A DNA stretch of 14,487 nt from Deltaproteobacteria bacterium (GTDB lineage Bacteria > Desulfobacterota_B > Binatia > UBA9968), in the NCBI GenBank assembly GCA_005879255.1, contig VBKY01000058.1, positions 1 through 14,487 on the forward strand. The letters are read 5' to 3'. Below the pieces are notes generated by a model, which was not told the origin of the DNA, searched no databases, and saw only the letters and a program-made list of their open reading frames with translations. The first letter of the stretch is position 1; each line of letters starts with the position of its first letter. The translations under genes and the position numbers were made by a program. Positions 1 to 8,143 of the stretch are shown here, one piece after another.

Positions 1-96
1 TATCACCCAGATCAAGAAAGAAGTGGGCTACCACAGTACGACATCAAGCGGGGTGTAGAAGAGTACATCGACTGGCTGAGGAGCCATCCAGAATAA
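1..96 (+). CDS. C-terminal end of a probable NAD-dependent epimerase/dehydratase (partial)
   Basis: Frame 1 is open from the window edge for 31 codons and stops at TAA 94-96. The visible end reads PQYDIKRGVEEYIDWLRSH followed by two residues. A 'GY.P.YDL..G..EYI.WLR' ending is typical of extended short-chain dehydrogenases of the UDP-glucose 4-epimerase type, where this last helix caps the sugar-nucleotide domain. The Rossmann fold and the YxxxK catalytic motif would lie outside the window, so the substrate cannot be named. The gene is convergent with the amidohydrolase that follows. The family call rests only on this short tail and could be wrong; that it is a real coding end is more likely than the exact family. 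Confidence 0.55.
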   Translation, partial: YHPDQERSGLPQYDIKRGVEEYIDWLRSHPE

Positions 97-213
97 TTTG
101 CGCAGCACCCGTTTTTGCAAAGCGTGAAGTCCAATTCACTGGCGTGATCTTTTATTTGTGATGCGCTAGGTATTGCGGCGGGTGCCCAGAATCGAAGCGC
201 CTTTGAACTTGAA
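97..213. other. Convergent intergenic spacer without a clear terminator
   Basis: This 117-bp spacer lies between two converging gene ends. I see no stem followed by a T tract. The 17 bases at 183-199 (TGCCCAGAATCGAAGCG) closely resemble 12933-12950, which sits just beyond the stop codon of another minus-strand gene. Confidence 0.4.
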
Positions 214-1236
214 TCAAGCCGCGTCCGACAGTTTATAGAACCGCGCCACGTTGTCGTGCAGCATCTTTCGTTTGGTGTCGTCCGACAGATCTTTGCGCTC
301 GCGCACGACTTTGATCGTGTGCGGCCAATCACCGTCCCAGTGCGGGTAGTCGGAAGAATAAAGCACCGTGTGGTCGAGGCCCCAACGAACGGCGTCGGGA
401 ACGGTCTTTTCGCCGCACTCGATGCCGAAGTAGATCCGCCCGCTCTTGACGTATTCGCTCGGCAGCATCGTTAAATAGGGTGCTTCATCGGCGCCGCGCT
501 TTTCGATTTCCTCGTCGAGCCGGTCCATCATATACGGTACCCAACCGATGCCGGATTCGAGGTAAGCGATGCTCAACGTGGGGAAACGCTCGAAGACGCC
601 GCCGACGATCGTGGCGATCATCGCCATCATCTGCTCCGCCGGATGGTCGATGGTGTGCGCTGAAAGAAACTTGCGAAAGCGTTGGCCGCCGAGCGAGTCA
701 GCGGAAGTGCCGGTGTGAAAACCGAGTCCCACGCCCAGGCGTTCGGCAGCGGCGTAGATCGGATCGTAAAGAGTATCGCCGAAGTCAGGCATCTGCGGGA
801 CATAAGTCGGCAGCACGCCCGCCACTGCGCCGCGCTCGTTGACCGCGCGCGCGAGCTCCTCGGCCGCGGCCTGAGGATCTTGCGGCGCCAACAAGGCGAC
901 GAATTTCAGGCGCGCCGGGTTGGTTTTGCAGAAATGATACAGCCAGTCGTTGTAGGCTCTCGTCACGGCAGCGGCGAAGTCGCGCTCGTGCAAGCTGCTG
1001 ACATGCAGGCCGGCGGTCGGATAGAGCACCATGACGTCGATGCCGTCCTGGTCCATCGCCGCGATTTGATCCTCGGGCCCTTCCGGTTTGGCGCCGAGCT
1101 TCCCGCGCAGATCGCGGTCCCAGGCGTCGTTAGGGAATAGATTTCTCCGTTGCCAGCGCGGCTCGATGAATTCGCGAAGCCCCGCAATCGACTCGCGCAC
1201 ATGCCCGTCGGCGTCAATGATTTTGTAGTTTGTCAT
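214..1236 (-). CDS. Amidohydrolase family protein (COG2159, amidohydrolase_2)
   Basis: A 340-aa cytoplasmic metal-dependent hydrolase or decarboxylase of the ACMSD-like TIM-barrel group. The first strand carries IIDADGHV (D8, D10, H12), the common variant of the N-terminal metal motif. Further family landmarks are FHTG (H174), H198 before a proline, the block FERFPTLSIAYLESG with E227, and SSDYPHWDGDWP (D296, H299), which supplies the catalytic aspartate. The C-terminal MLHDNVARFYKL is the usual closing helix. Length is normal. The ATG is preceded by AGGAG (plus-strand CTCCT 1243-1247) with a 6-base spacer. The gene stands alone on its strand, diverges from the amidase and has its own candidate promoter at 1345-1374. 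Members hydrolyse or decarboxylate small aromatic or carboxylic substrates; the substrate here is unknown. Confidence 0.9.
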   Translation of the reverse strand: MTNYKIIDADGHVRESIAGLREFIEPRWQRRNLFPNDAWDRDLRGKLGAKPEGPEDQIAAMDQDGIDVMVLYPTAGLHVSSLHERDFAAAVTRAYNDWLYHFCKTNPARLKFVALLAPQDPQAAAEELARAVNERGAVAGVLPTYVPQMPDFGDTLYDPIYAAAERLGVGLGFHTGTSADSLGGQRFRKFLSAHTIDHPAEQMMAMIATIVGGVFERFPTLSIAYLESGIGWVPYMMDRLDEEIEKRGADEAPYLTMLPSEYVKSGRIYFGIECGEKTVPDAVRWGLDHTVLYSSDYPHWDGDWPHTIKVVRERKDLSDDTKRKMLHDNVARFYKLSDAA

Positions 1237-1344
1237 GGCTTGCTCCTATCCTGTGGCGGGTTTTATCTCGCCACGTCCCATCGCCGGTTGGCGCGCTCAG
1301 GCTTCGGCGAAAGTCGCGTAACTTTTTTCTCTGCCCAGTATTCG

Positions 1345-1374
1345 AACATATTGCCGAGACTCGGCCTTCGTCAA
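1345..1374 (-). promoter_or_regulatory. Candidate sigma-70 promoter of the amidohydrolase
   Basis: Reading the minus strand, TTGACG (1374-1369) is followed after 18 bases by TATGTT (1350-1345), about 110 bases before the start codon. The -35 box matches the consensus at five of six bases and the -10 at four of six. A perfect palindrome fills most of the spacer. Predicted by eye only. Confidence 0.4.
1353..1365. promoter_or_regulatory. 13-bp palindrome GCCGAGACTCGGC, possible operator
   Basis: Perfect 6-base arms around a single central base, lying exactly between the candidate -35 and -10 boxes of the amidohydrolase promoter. This is a classic position for a repressor site. No regulator gene adjoins it, so the partner is unknown. 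Could be chance in GC-rich DNA. Confidence 0.35.
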
Positions 1375-1522
1375 GCGAATTTATCGCCGGAAATAGAAAC
1401 GCGCCGATGTGAATCCGTTATCGCGATCGCTACCCGTGGCATCCTTACCGTTCTCGCCCGCTATAGGGCTTTGTAAAGGCCGCCTCCTTGGTCGCCGCGA
1501 GCGACAGATAGCGGCTGTTCGT

Positions 1523-1563
1523 TTCCACGTTTCTGGAATTCCGGGAACATGGAAGTCTGCCAG
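1523..1563. repeat. Dispersed hairpin repeat, copy A
   Basis: Bases 1523-1554 form a near-perfect 32-bp palindrome centred on GGAATTCC, with three mismatched pairs that are all transitions. Bases 1525-1563 recur, with one indel and a few substitutions, at 12505-12542. Both copies end in GGAAGTCYGCCAG. Intergenic, no coding sense seen. Confidence 0.6.
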
Positions 1564-1588
1564 TGTTAGATGCACGGCATAATTCGAA

Positions 1589-1710
1589 CGTCATTCCTGC
1601 CAAGCTGGCCGCGATTCCGCCAGAGGTGGATCAGCCTCAGGCTGAAGTAGCACGAGCCGGAATCCAGGCATTTCAAAGATCTCTGGATGCCCGCCTTCGC
1701 GGTCATGACG
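1589..1710. repeat. Intergenic nested-hairpin repeat
   Basis: The ends are inverted (CGTCAT at 1589-1594; ATGACG at 1705-1710). The right part encodes the phrase IQAFQRSLDARLRGHDG, which I recognise as spurious translation of a widespread bacterial intergenic repeat. In the usual form the left arm ATTCCTGC is joined by a short loop to GCAGGAATCC. Here about 50 extra bases lie in that loop, containing a TCCGCC/GGTGGA hairpin and the perfect palindrome TCAGCCTCAGGCTGA (1631-1645). The result would be a branched structure. Recognition of the family is from memory and was not searched. Confidence 0.6.
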
Positions 1711-1859
1711 GTAAAAAGACAAATTATTTAACGAACTTCAATTCCAGGGCACTAACATCCTTAGCTGGCGTCCGCCGCGTCTCAGCGATGCAGTTTCAAA
1801 CCAAGAAATCTCCCCCCGCCCGCGAAAAAACATGATAAAGAAACGCCATCGACGTTGTC

Positions 1860-1864
1860 GGAGG
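1860..1864 (+). promoter_or_regulatory. Ribosome binding site fixing the amidase start
   Basis: GGAGG lies 5 bases before the ATG at 1870. The in-frame TTG at 1855 lies upstream of this site and cannot use it, so the ATG is preferred. Confidence 0.7.
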
Positions 1865-1869
1865 CAGAT

Positions 1870-4194
1870 ATGGTACGATACGCAAATCTAGTCGGACGAT
1901 TCTTATCCCTCGGTTTGGCGCTATGGCTCGGGGTGCACGCCTTGGGGAGCTTTGCTCCGTCATCGGCCTACGCGCAAAGCGACAAGCCGGCGCCGGCCGG
2001 CAAAGCATCTGCGCCGTGGAAATTTCGCCTCGAAGAAGCGCGCATCGAAGATATCCACCGGGCGATCAAGTCGCGGCAGATTACCTGCGAGCAGTTGGTG
2101 CAGGCTTACATCAACCGCATCCGCGCCTACGACGGTATGTGCGTGGCACCGGTCAACCCCAACGACGCCAGCGATGCGAAAAACTTTTTCCCCGACATCG
2201 CCAAATACACCGGCACGCCGCTTCAGCCCGGCGTCATGCAAGCGACGGTTTCCGATCCGGCAAAACAGCAGACCTACGGCTACATTCGCGGCGTGAAAAA
2301 CGCCGGACAGCTCCGCTCGCTCAGCACCGTCAACATCCGCGGCGAGCGCTCGGCGACTTGCAAAGCGACCTGCGACCTTCATCCGTCGAAGGGGCCGCTG
2401 CCGGGCGGCTGCAGCCCGGCCTGCGAAGCGTTTCGCACCCAGCCCGACGGCTTGGAGCGAGCGCGAGAGCTCGACCGCCAGTTCGGCGCCAATCCGAATC
2501 TGTCCGCCATGCCGCTTTACTGCACGCCGTTTTCGATCAAAGACATCTTCGATACCAAAGATATGCGCTCCACGGGCGGCGCGGACGTGGCGTATGCGTT
2601 GGACGCTGCGCCGGCGGATTCCACCATCGTGGCGCAGCTGCGCGCCAAGGGCGCGATCATTCTCGGCAAGGCCAACTTGAGCGAATACAACGGCGCCAGC
2701 GGCGATCCCGGCGGCGGCGCCAACGCTGAAGCCGTCGTCATCGGCGCCGGCAACTCGCGCAGCACCTGGGCCGGCAATCCGTGCAACCCCTACGACACCG
2801 AGCGCGCGCCGGCGCAAGCGGCATCGAGCTCCGGTTCGGGCGTGTCGGTCTCGGCCAATCTGGTTGTCTGTTCGATTTGCGAAGAGACGGGCGGATCATG
2901 CCGCGTTCCGGCGGCCTACAACGGCATCGCCAATCTGAATGCCGGCAAGGCGATCATGTCCTTCGGCGGCGGCATCGGCGCCGATCCGTTTATCGATCGC
3001 GCCGGCATTCACTGCCGCACGGTCAAAGACACCGCCATCGTGCTCGATGCCTTGAAGGATCCCAAGCGCGGCTACTACGACCCGCGCGATATCTATACCG
3101 CGCTGCCCAAGGCGTTGATCCCGCAAAAGCCCTACGCCAGTTTTGCCGGACAGAAGAGCCTCGCCGGCATGCGCATCGGCATCGTGCGCGAGTTCATGGT
3201 CAAGCACACGCCCAACGACGCGGCGATCAGCGATCAGATCGACAAGGAGATCAAGACCATCCTGCGCGACAAGCTGGGCGCGCAATTGTTCGAATCTGTC
3301 GATCCCCTCTACCCCGACGATCCGACGATCCCGAATCTGAAACCGAGCTTTCAGGAAGCGCTCGCGGAAATCTTGCCGTTCCACATGCCCGAATATCTCT
3401 TCAAGACCAACAGCGCCGGCGAAGCGGAATTTCCCGTGTTCGCGAGCAGGATCAACGTGAGCGTCGGCAAAACGCCGGGCGGCGGCACGCTTTCTCCGGC
3501 CGAATACATGGCGCGCGCCGCCGAAGGATTGGAGCCTTTCCCGCCCAATCTGAATCTGCGCCGCATCACGCTTTTCCCGCGCACTTCGAGCTTTCGCTTT
3601 CACTTGAGCCAATACTTGCTGCGCCGTAACGACGCCAAGGTCAAAGACTGGCCTTCGCTCAACGCCAACGCGAGCTACTATTCCGGCGACAAGCTGGCAG
3701 CCTTTATCAATTGGCAGAATCTCAACGACATTCGCTCCAACGGACTCACCGAGCGCATCAAGATGCGCGAAGTCATGCAGCGGGTCATTCTCAAAGTGAT
3801 GCGGGAAAATAATCTCGATGTCCTGGTCAATCCGCTGAACACGGTTCCCATCCCCAAGATCGGCGGCCCGGTGGAGCCGGAAATCAACAGCCGCCCGAGC
3901 AATCGCTTTGCGTTCACCGCCGACGCCGGGATTCCCGAGGTCGTCGTGCCCGCCGGTTTCAATCAAGTGGTTTACGAGCCGAAGTTCGCGCTCAGCTCCG
4001 ACACCAAAAACTACCGCAGTGTTTCCGGCAGCGAAAAGACTTTGCTCGATGCGCCGGGATTGCCGATCAGCCTATCGTTCTGGGCCGGGCCCGGCGAAGA
4101 AGGGACGATCTTGAAAGCGGCTTCAGCCTACGAAGCCGCGACCAAGCACCGCCGCCCGCCGCCGGCCTTCGGCCCGCTGCGCGGCGAACCCTAG
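1870..4194 (+). CDS. Secreted amidase-signature-family hydrolase, large variant
   Basis: A 774-aa amidase-signature enzyme (C-N bond hydrolysis by a Ser-cisSer-Lys triad). The N-terminus is a signal peptide with a hydrophobic core at about 11-27 and an AYA|Q cleavage site at 35/36, so the enzyme is periplasmic or exported; most amidases are cytosolic. Catalytic Lys is K224 in FSIKDIFDTKDM, the cis-Ser lies in the cluster S319-S321, and the nucleophile is S343 in ETGGSCRVPAA. The C-terminal LPISLSFWAGPGEEGTILKAASAYEAATKH is the normal amidase ending. It is longer than usual (450-550 aa), partly because of a region at about 120-200 containing CX3C-X12-CX3C (C164, C168, C181, C185). A further CX2C (334, 337) lies near the active site. 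The binding-protein gene follows 132 bases downstream. A degraded relative of its tail lies at 14357-14478. The substrate is unknown. Confidence 0.92.
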   Translation: MVRYANLVGRFLSLGLALWLGVHALGSFAPSSAYAQSDKPAPAGKASAPWKFRLEEARIEDIHRAIKSRQITCEQLVQAYINRIRAYDGMCVAPVNPNDASDAKNFFPDIAKYTGTPLQPGVMQATVSDPAKQQTYGYIRGVKNAGQLRSLSTVNIRGERSATCKATCDLHPSKGPLPGGCSPACEAFRTQPDGLERARELDRQFGANPNLSAMPLYCTPFSIKDIFDTKDMRSTGGADVAYALDAAPADSTIVAQLRAKGAIILGKANLSEYNGASGDPGGGANAEAVVIGAGNSRSTWAGNPCNPYDTERAPAQAASSSGSGVSVSANLVVCSICEETGGSCRVPAAYNGIANLNAGKAIMSFGGGIGADPFIDRAGIHCRTVKDTAIVLDALKDPKRGYYDPRDIYTALPKALIPQKPYASFAGQKSLAGMRIGIVREFMVKHTPNDAAISDQIDKEIKTILRDKLGAQLFESVDPLYPDDPTIPNLKPSFQEALAEILPFHMPEYLFKTNSAGEAEFPVFASRINVSVGKTPGGGTLSPAEYMARAAEGLEPFPPNLNLRRITLFPRTSSFRFHLSQYLLRRNDAKVKDWPSLNANASYYSGDKLAAFINWQNLNDIRSNGLTERIKMREVMQRVILKVMRENNLDVLVNPLNTVPIPKIGGPVEPEINSRPSNRFAFTADAGIPEVVVPAGFNQVVYEPKFALSSDTKNYRSVSGSEKTLLDAPGLPISLSFWAGPGEEGTILKAASAYEAATKHRRPPPAFGPLRGEP

Positions 4195-4272
4195 TGCGGC
4201 GAGCTTCATTGTCGAGATGGTCGAGCATAGAAGTTCTGATCCCATGGCTATGACCGATGTGTCCTCTGCCGT

Positions 4273-4288
4273 AACCGAACGATCGGTT
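4273..4288. other. Small inverted repeat between amidase and binding-protein genes
   Basis: AACCGA (4273-4278) and TCGGTT (4283-4288) are perfect inverted arms around a 4-base loop. It sits 38 bases before the binding-protein ATG. With no T tract it is a poor terminator; it could be an operator or a transcript-processing hairpin. Confidence 0.3.
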
Positions 4289-4326
4289 TGAAGGGATAAA
4301 ACGATAACCCCGTCAAGGAGACGTTC

Positions 4327-5406
4327 ATGATCACGGGTCGAGTCGTTCACATAACCAAAAAGTGGGTTGGCGGCGCGCTTTTGCTGCTCGGAGCGGTCGA
4401 GTGTTTTGCCGCCGCTGCGCCCGCGTCGATTTCACAACTGGCCCTCTATCAAGGCGCCGACCGGGAAAAGATCCTGGTCGAGGGCGCCAAGAAAGAAGCC
4501 GCGTTCACCCTCTACGGCTCCCACACCTGGTATCGCACCATGGCCAAGGAGTTCGAGAAAAAGTATCCGTTCATCAAGGTTACGGAGTATCGCACCGATG
4601 GACGAACCTTGATCAAGCGGGCGTTGGAAGAAATTCGCGCCGGCCAATACATCGCCGACGTGATCGCGACGACCGGCGAACAGATGGATCTGATGAAACG
4701 CGAGGGAGTATTTCTAGAACACCATGTTCCGGAAGCGCGCAATTATCCCGAAGACGTCAAGCACAAAGGCAAGAACGGTTTCTATTACGTTGGCCACTAC
4801 GAGACCTACGCCAGCTTGGGCTTCAATACCTCGCTGATCCCGGCCGCCGATGCGCCGAAAACCATGCTCGATCTATTGAATCCGAAGTGGAAGGGCAAGA
4901 TGTCCATCGTCAACACCACGACGGGAACGCGTTGGATCGGCAGCACGCTGGAATCCTTCGGCAGGGAATATCTGGATAAGATCGCCGAGCAAGACGTGAA
5001 AGTGCAAAACATGTCCGGGGCGGCCCTGGCCGGCCTCGTGGTCTCGGGCGAAGTCCCGCTGTCGCCGACGATCTTCGACGCCAATATCACCCAAGCCAAA
5101 CAAAAAGGCGCGCCGGTGGAATGGCGCCCGCTCGAACCGGTCGTGACCACCGTTGCGTATGCCGGCTTGACGCTCAAGGCGCCCCATCCCCACGCCGCCT
5201 TGCTCTACCTCGACTGGCTCCATTCCAAGGAAGGTCAACAGATGATCCAGAAGGGCGGCCTCTGGTCGCCCCGCGAAGACATCGGATCGTTGGCCCAAAA
5301 ATTCAAAAAATCCTACATCGACGAGAAATACGGCGTGGAAGAAGCGGAAAAAAAATACGCCGAGTGGGACAAGTTGATGCAGCAACTGTTTATCAGACGA
5401 AAATAA
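4327..5406 (+). CDS. Periplasmic extracellular solute-binding protein (ABC-type, Fe3+/family-1-like)
   Basis: A 359-aa binding protein. Residues 1-30 form a signal peptide (KK at 11-12, hydrophobic stretch, AAAA end). The mature part opens with ILVEGAKKEAAFTLYGSH and continues with MAKEFEKKYPFIKV, the usual first lobe of SBP_bac_6/SBP_bac_11-like proteins. LLNPKWKGKMSIVNTTTG and GAPVEWRPLEPVVTTVAYAG mark the hinge and second lobe, and HPHAALLYLDWLHSKEGQQMI the late helix. The ATG has AAGGAG (4315-4320) with a 6-base spacer. No permease or ATPase gene is visible, so it would rely on parts encoded elsewhere. It may be co-transcribed with the amidase and capture a product of that enzyme (inference). 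Its last ~165 bp recur at 12664-12830. The ligand is not predictable: no clear metal-binding tyrosine pair was identified. Confidence 0.88.
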   Translation: MITGRVVHITKKWVGGALLLLGAVECFAAAAPASISQLALYQGADREKILVEGAKKEAAFTLYGSHTWYRTMAKEFEKKYPFIKVTEYRTDGRTLIKRALEEIRAGQYIADVIATTGEQMDLMKREGVFLEHHVPEARNYPEDVKHKGKNGFYYVGHYETYASLGFNTSLIPAADAPKTMLDLLNPKWKGKMSIVNTTTGTRWIGSTLESFGREYLDKIAEQDVKVQNMSGAALAGLVVSGEVPLSPTIFDANITQAKQKGAPVEWRPLEPVVTTVAYAGLTLKAPHPHAALLYLDWLHSKEGQQMIQKGGLWSPREDIGSLAQKFKKSYIDEKYGVEEAEKKYAEWDKLMQQLFIRRK

Positions 5407-5430
5407 ATGGATGCTAACCCAACGCCGGTG

Positions 5431-5492
5431 TCCAATCGTTTAAACTTTTGAAACGACTGGAACCACTGGAACGATTGGAACTGTCTTAGTGA
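5431..5492. repeat. 62-bp dispersed repeat, copy 1
   Basis: Begins TCCAATCGTTTAAAC and ends CTGTCTTAGTGA, with a core of three 9-base units (ACGACTGGA, ACCACTGGA, ACGATTGGA). It starts 24 bases after the binding-protein stop codon. It is identical over all 62 bases to 12869-12930 and nearly identical over 54 bases to 14237-14290. The reading QSFKLLKRLEPLERLEL is probably spurious. Confidence 0.85.
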
Positions 5493-5581
5493 GTACCTGT
5501 GAAATGATCCCAGTCTTTTACAGAAGACCAAGCGCACAAAGCGCAAGACATGTAAGATTTGCCGGCCTGTTTTCTTGCCTA

Positions 5582-6943
5582 TCACTTCACAACCAGCGGT
5601 ATCAATTGGGCCGCATCGTTGTAAGTTTCCAGACGATCTACGGCTTCGATCAATTGGTCAATGCGCTCTTCCGTTAGCACCGTGCGCGCCATCTTGCGAA
5701 ACTTGGCCCGCAACACATCGCGGCTGACCATGTTGAGCGGCGAGCCGGGGGGATAAGGCTCGAACGTCTTGTAACTTTTACCGTTAGTAAGCTTCACCTC
5801 CATCGTCGTGTTGTAGTTCTGGTCTTTTTTCGCGTTCGGGTCGGCGTAGCTCTTCACTTTCCTAGCCAGCGCGATAACTTTTGGATCGGTCCACAGCTTC
5901 GGATCCATGTAAAAACTCAGATCGTTGTCGTTTTTCAACAAGCGGATCGCGAGAGAAAACGGCAGGCTGAACTGCGCGCTCGCAACATCGTGGGGCTCGT
6001 AGATGGCGCCTCCGTGGGAAAGCGAAGTTTCGGATATGCCGACGCGGATCTCCTCGACATCGTCCGCGCCGAAGCGATGCTCTTCGATCAATTTCGTGAG
6101 CGTGTAGATGACTCCCTGAACGGTGGCGACGCAGGGATAAAGCTTGAACCAGATGCGCATGATCTTGAACTCGCTGCCGAGATCGCGGGTGATTTCCTCG
6201 GGCTCCACCAGATCGGCAAACACTTTCAGAAATCCGCGCTTGCCTTCGATAATCGTCGGCGGGCCGGTGAGGCCGAGTTGGGCGAGCATCGCCGACTGGA
6301 TGCCGCCGCGCGCGCCGATGCCGGCGATCACTCGCTTCACCTCGCCGCCGGTCTGATCGTATTCCATCGTGCCGCTCGAGTGCATGCCGGCGATGCCGAA
6401 GGCATGAAGCATTTGCCCGTCGTTCAAGCGCAGCAGCCTCGCCGCCGTCGACATCGCGCCGAAGGGCGCGCCGATGCCGTGGCTGTGAAAACCGCGCTTG
6501 CCTGCCGAAGGACGCACCGCCGCGAGCAAGCGGTACATGACGTCCCAGCCGACGACAACCGCAGCGAGGAAATCTTTGCCGCTGCTGCCCTGCTTTTCAC
6601 CCACCGCCAGCGCCACCGGCACGGTGGCGGCGCCCGGGTGGCCGCCCGCCGCGAAGCCGACGTCGTCGAGCTCGCATCCTTGGCCGAAGGTCGCGTTGAC
6701 AAACGCGGCATCGAGGGTCGGCACTTTCTTGCCGTAGTTGACGACGGTGCTTTCGCCGCGCCCGCCCATCTCGGCGACGTAGCGATAGGCGATCTTGTTC
6801 CACTCCAAGGTGGAACCGATCAGCTCGACGCCGATCTGGTCGAGAATACAGTCCTTGGCCTTTTCGATCGCCTCGGGCGGAATATCTTCGTAGCGGATTT
6901 TGGCTGTATGGATCGCCAGTTGTGCAGTAATGCCGGTTGCCAT
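5582..6943 (-). CDS. MmgE/PrpD family protein (first paralogue)
   Basis: A 453-aa cytoplasmic protein of the MmgE/PrpD family, which includes 2-methylcitrate dehydratase, cis-aconitate decarboxylase and iminodisuccinate epimerase. Landmarks are NATFGQGCELDD (83-94) and GGHPGAATVPVALA (from about 101), matching the family HxxDxDD...HPG region; RGFHSHGIGAPFGAMSTAARLL; and LTGPPTIIEGKRGFLKVF, where the family has 'GfTGp..ilEG..Gf'. The C-terminal lid ends LIEAVDRLETYNDAAQLI. The first histidine usual before the LDD motif is replaced (GCELDD), as also in the second paralogue, so chemistry may differ from PrpD. The ATG has AGGAGA (plus-strand 6951-6956) with a 7-base spacer. It is the last gene of the minus-strand cluster, about 110 bases after the binding-protein stop, and is convergent with the 4327-5406 gene. 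Confidence 0.9.
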   Translation of the reverse strand: MATGITAQLAIHTAKIRYEDIPPEAIEKAKDCILDQIGVELIGSTLEWNKIAYRYVAEMGGRGESTVVNYGKKVPTLDAAFVNATFGQGCELDDVGFAAGGHPGAATVPVALAVGEKQGSSGKDFLAAVVVGWDVMYRLLAAVRPSAGKRGFHSHGIGAPFGAMSTAARLLRLNDGQMLHAFGIAGMHSSGTMEYDQTGGEVKRVIAGIGARGGIQSAMLAQLGLTGPPTIIEGKRGFLKVFADLVEPEEITRDLGSEFKIMRIWFKLYPCVATVQGVIYTLTKLIEEHRFGADDVEEIRVGISETSLSHGGAIYEPHDVASAQFSLPFSLAIRLLKNDNDLSFYMDPKLWTDPKVIALARKVKSYADPNAKKDQNYNTTMEVKLTNGKSYKTFEPYPPGSPLNMVSRDVLRAKFRKMARTVLTEERIDQLIEAVDRLETYNDAAQLIPLVVK

Positions 6944-7051
6944 TTTTATTTCTCCTGTGTGCCGAATTTCGCTGAACCGTTAACCAATCTGCGCGTCTTG
7001 CCACCGCGCAGCATCAGCGTGCCGTTTCCAGAGCCTCGCCCCGACTTGCTG

Positions 7052-8068
7052 TCATTTCAAGCCGAAGATGTCTTTGAACTCCTTGTCGTAGCGCGCGTAG
7101 TCTTTCGCCAGGCTGATGTCGCTGACGTCGAGCTTGATGCCCTTTCTTTGCAGATCGTCCGGCTCGATGCCTTTGCGCGCCGAGCTGCGGCCGAAGCCGC
7201 GGAGAATTTTCTGGCCTTCTTCGGAAAGCGAAAAATCGATGAACAGCTTGCCGATGGTGGGATGCGGCGCGTAGCGGCCTAAAGCAATGGGCGTGACGCG
7301 GCTGACGACGGGAGTGAGCGGCAAGGATTCCACCGGCGCGCCGCGTTTCTTGGCGGACTGTACAAGGTGGTCGTAGTTGTTCACCGCCAGGGGCGCTTCG
7401 CCCGAGGCCAATACCTGCGTGATCAGCGTTCGGCCGGGCCTGAAGCTCAAGTCTTGCTTGGCCAAACCGCGCATCAGGCGCAAGCCTTTCTCTCTGCCGA
7501 GGATTTGCAGCATGCTCGCGTACCATTCGGTCTCGCGGCTATCCATGAGCATTTTGCCCTTCCACTTGGGATCGAGCAGATCGTCGTAACTCTTCGGCAG
7601 CTCCTGCGGCTTCACAAGATTGGTATTGTAAGAAACCACGCTGGCATTGTGGTAAGCGCTTACCCAGTACCCTTCCTTGTCCTTGAAGTCGTCGGCGAAG
7701 GCGCGCCGTTCTGGCGAGTCATATCTTTGAAACAGGCCCTCTTTGAAAATTTCGTAAAACTGAAAACTCGTCGCCGAGATGACATCGAACAAATGCGCGC
7801 CGCCGCGGTGCTCCTGGAGAACTTTGACAACCACCTGGGTGCTGCCGAGACGCATCAGTTTGGGTTCGACAAACGGATATTTCTTTTGAAACGCGTGGAC
7901 CATCGCCGTGCCGTCGCGGATATCCGTGGTGCTGTAATACACGAACACCTTTTCTTCCTTGGCTTTGGCGATGATGGCGTCGCGATCTTGCGCCGAGACG
8001 GTAGTCGTGAGGAAAGCGATCAAAGCCCAGACTGCAATGAAGCCCATTGGATTGCGCCGCCAATTCAC
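7052..8068 (-). CDS. Periplasmic extracellular solute-binding protein, second paralogue
   Basis: A 338-aa ABC-type binding protein. The signal peptide (RR at 4-5, hydrophobic core 9-22, VSA|QD cleavage near 25) leads into DAIIAKAKEEKVFVYYSTTD, the standard first strand of the SBP_bac_6-like group. LLDPKWKGKMLMDSRETEWY and GAPVESLPLTPVVSRVTPIALG correspond to LLNPKWKGKM and GAPVEWRPLEPVVTTVAYAG in the 4327-5406 protein, so the two are distant paralogues. The start is GTG: the sequence AAGGAGGAG (plus-strand 8075-8083) sits 6 bases upstream, better placed than for the next in-frame ATG seven codons in. No transporter membrane or ATPase gene is nearby. The neighbouring dehydrogenase and MmgE/PrpD genes suggest a carboxylate ligand, but this is inference. 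Confidence 0.88.
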   Translation of the reverse strand: MNWRRNPMGFIAVWALIAFLTTTVSAQDRDAIIAKAKEEKVFVYYSTTDIRDGTAMVHAFQKKYPFVEPKLMRLGSTQVVVKVLQEHRGGAHLFDVISATSFQFYEIFKEGLFQRYDSPERRAFADDFKDKEGYWVSAYHNASVVSYNTNLVKPQELPKSYDDLLDPKWKGKMLMDSRETEWYASMLQILGREKGLRLMRGLAKQDLSFRPGRTLITQVLASGEAPLAVNNYDHLVQSAKKRGAPVESLPLTPVVSRVTPIALGRYAPHPTIGKLFIDFSLSEEGQKILRGFGRSSARKGIEPDDLQRKGIKLDVSDISLAKDYARYDKEFKDIFGLK

Positions 8069-8074
8069 GTTTAA

Positions 8075-8083
8075 CTCCTCCTT
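8075..8083 (-). promoter_or_regulatory. Strong ribosome binding site selecting a GTG start
   Basis: AAGGAGGAG on the minus strand, 6 bases before the GTG at 8068-8066. This decides the start of the second binding protein. Confidence 0.75.
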
Positions 8084-8143
8084 GCAGAAAATCGTTGCGC
8101 CGTTCGCCGAAACAGCGCTAGCAGGTCCTTAACCGTGCGAATT

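Noticed and set aside
1563..1835. 90-residue plus-strand reading frame
   Set aside because: It translates the nested-hairpin intergenic repeat, and the rest shows no family resemblance or ribosome binding site.
1855..1869. TTG start for the amidase
   Set aside because: The GGAGG at 1860-1864 lies downstream of it and serves the ATG at 1870, which directly opens the signal peptide.
5990..7282. 430-residue plus-strand open frame opposite the MmgE/PrpD gene
   Set aside because: It is a GC-rich antisense shadow spanning the end of one real gene, a spacer and the end of another; composition is rich in His, Arg and Ala with no motifs.
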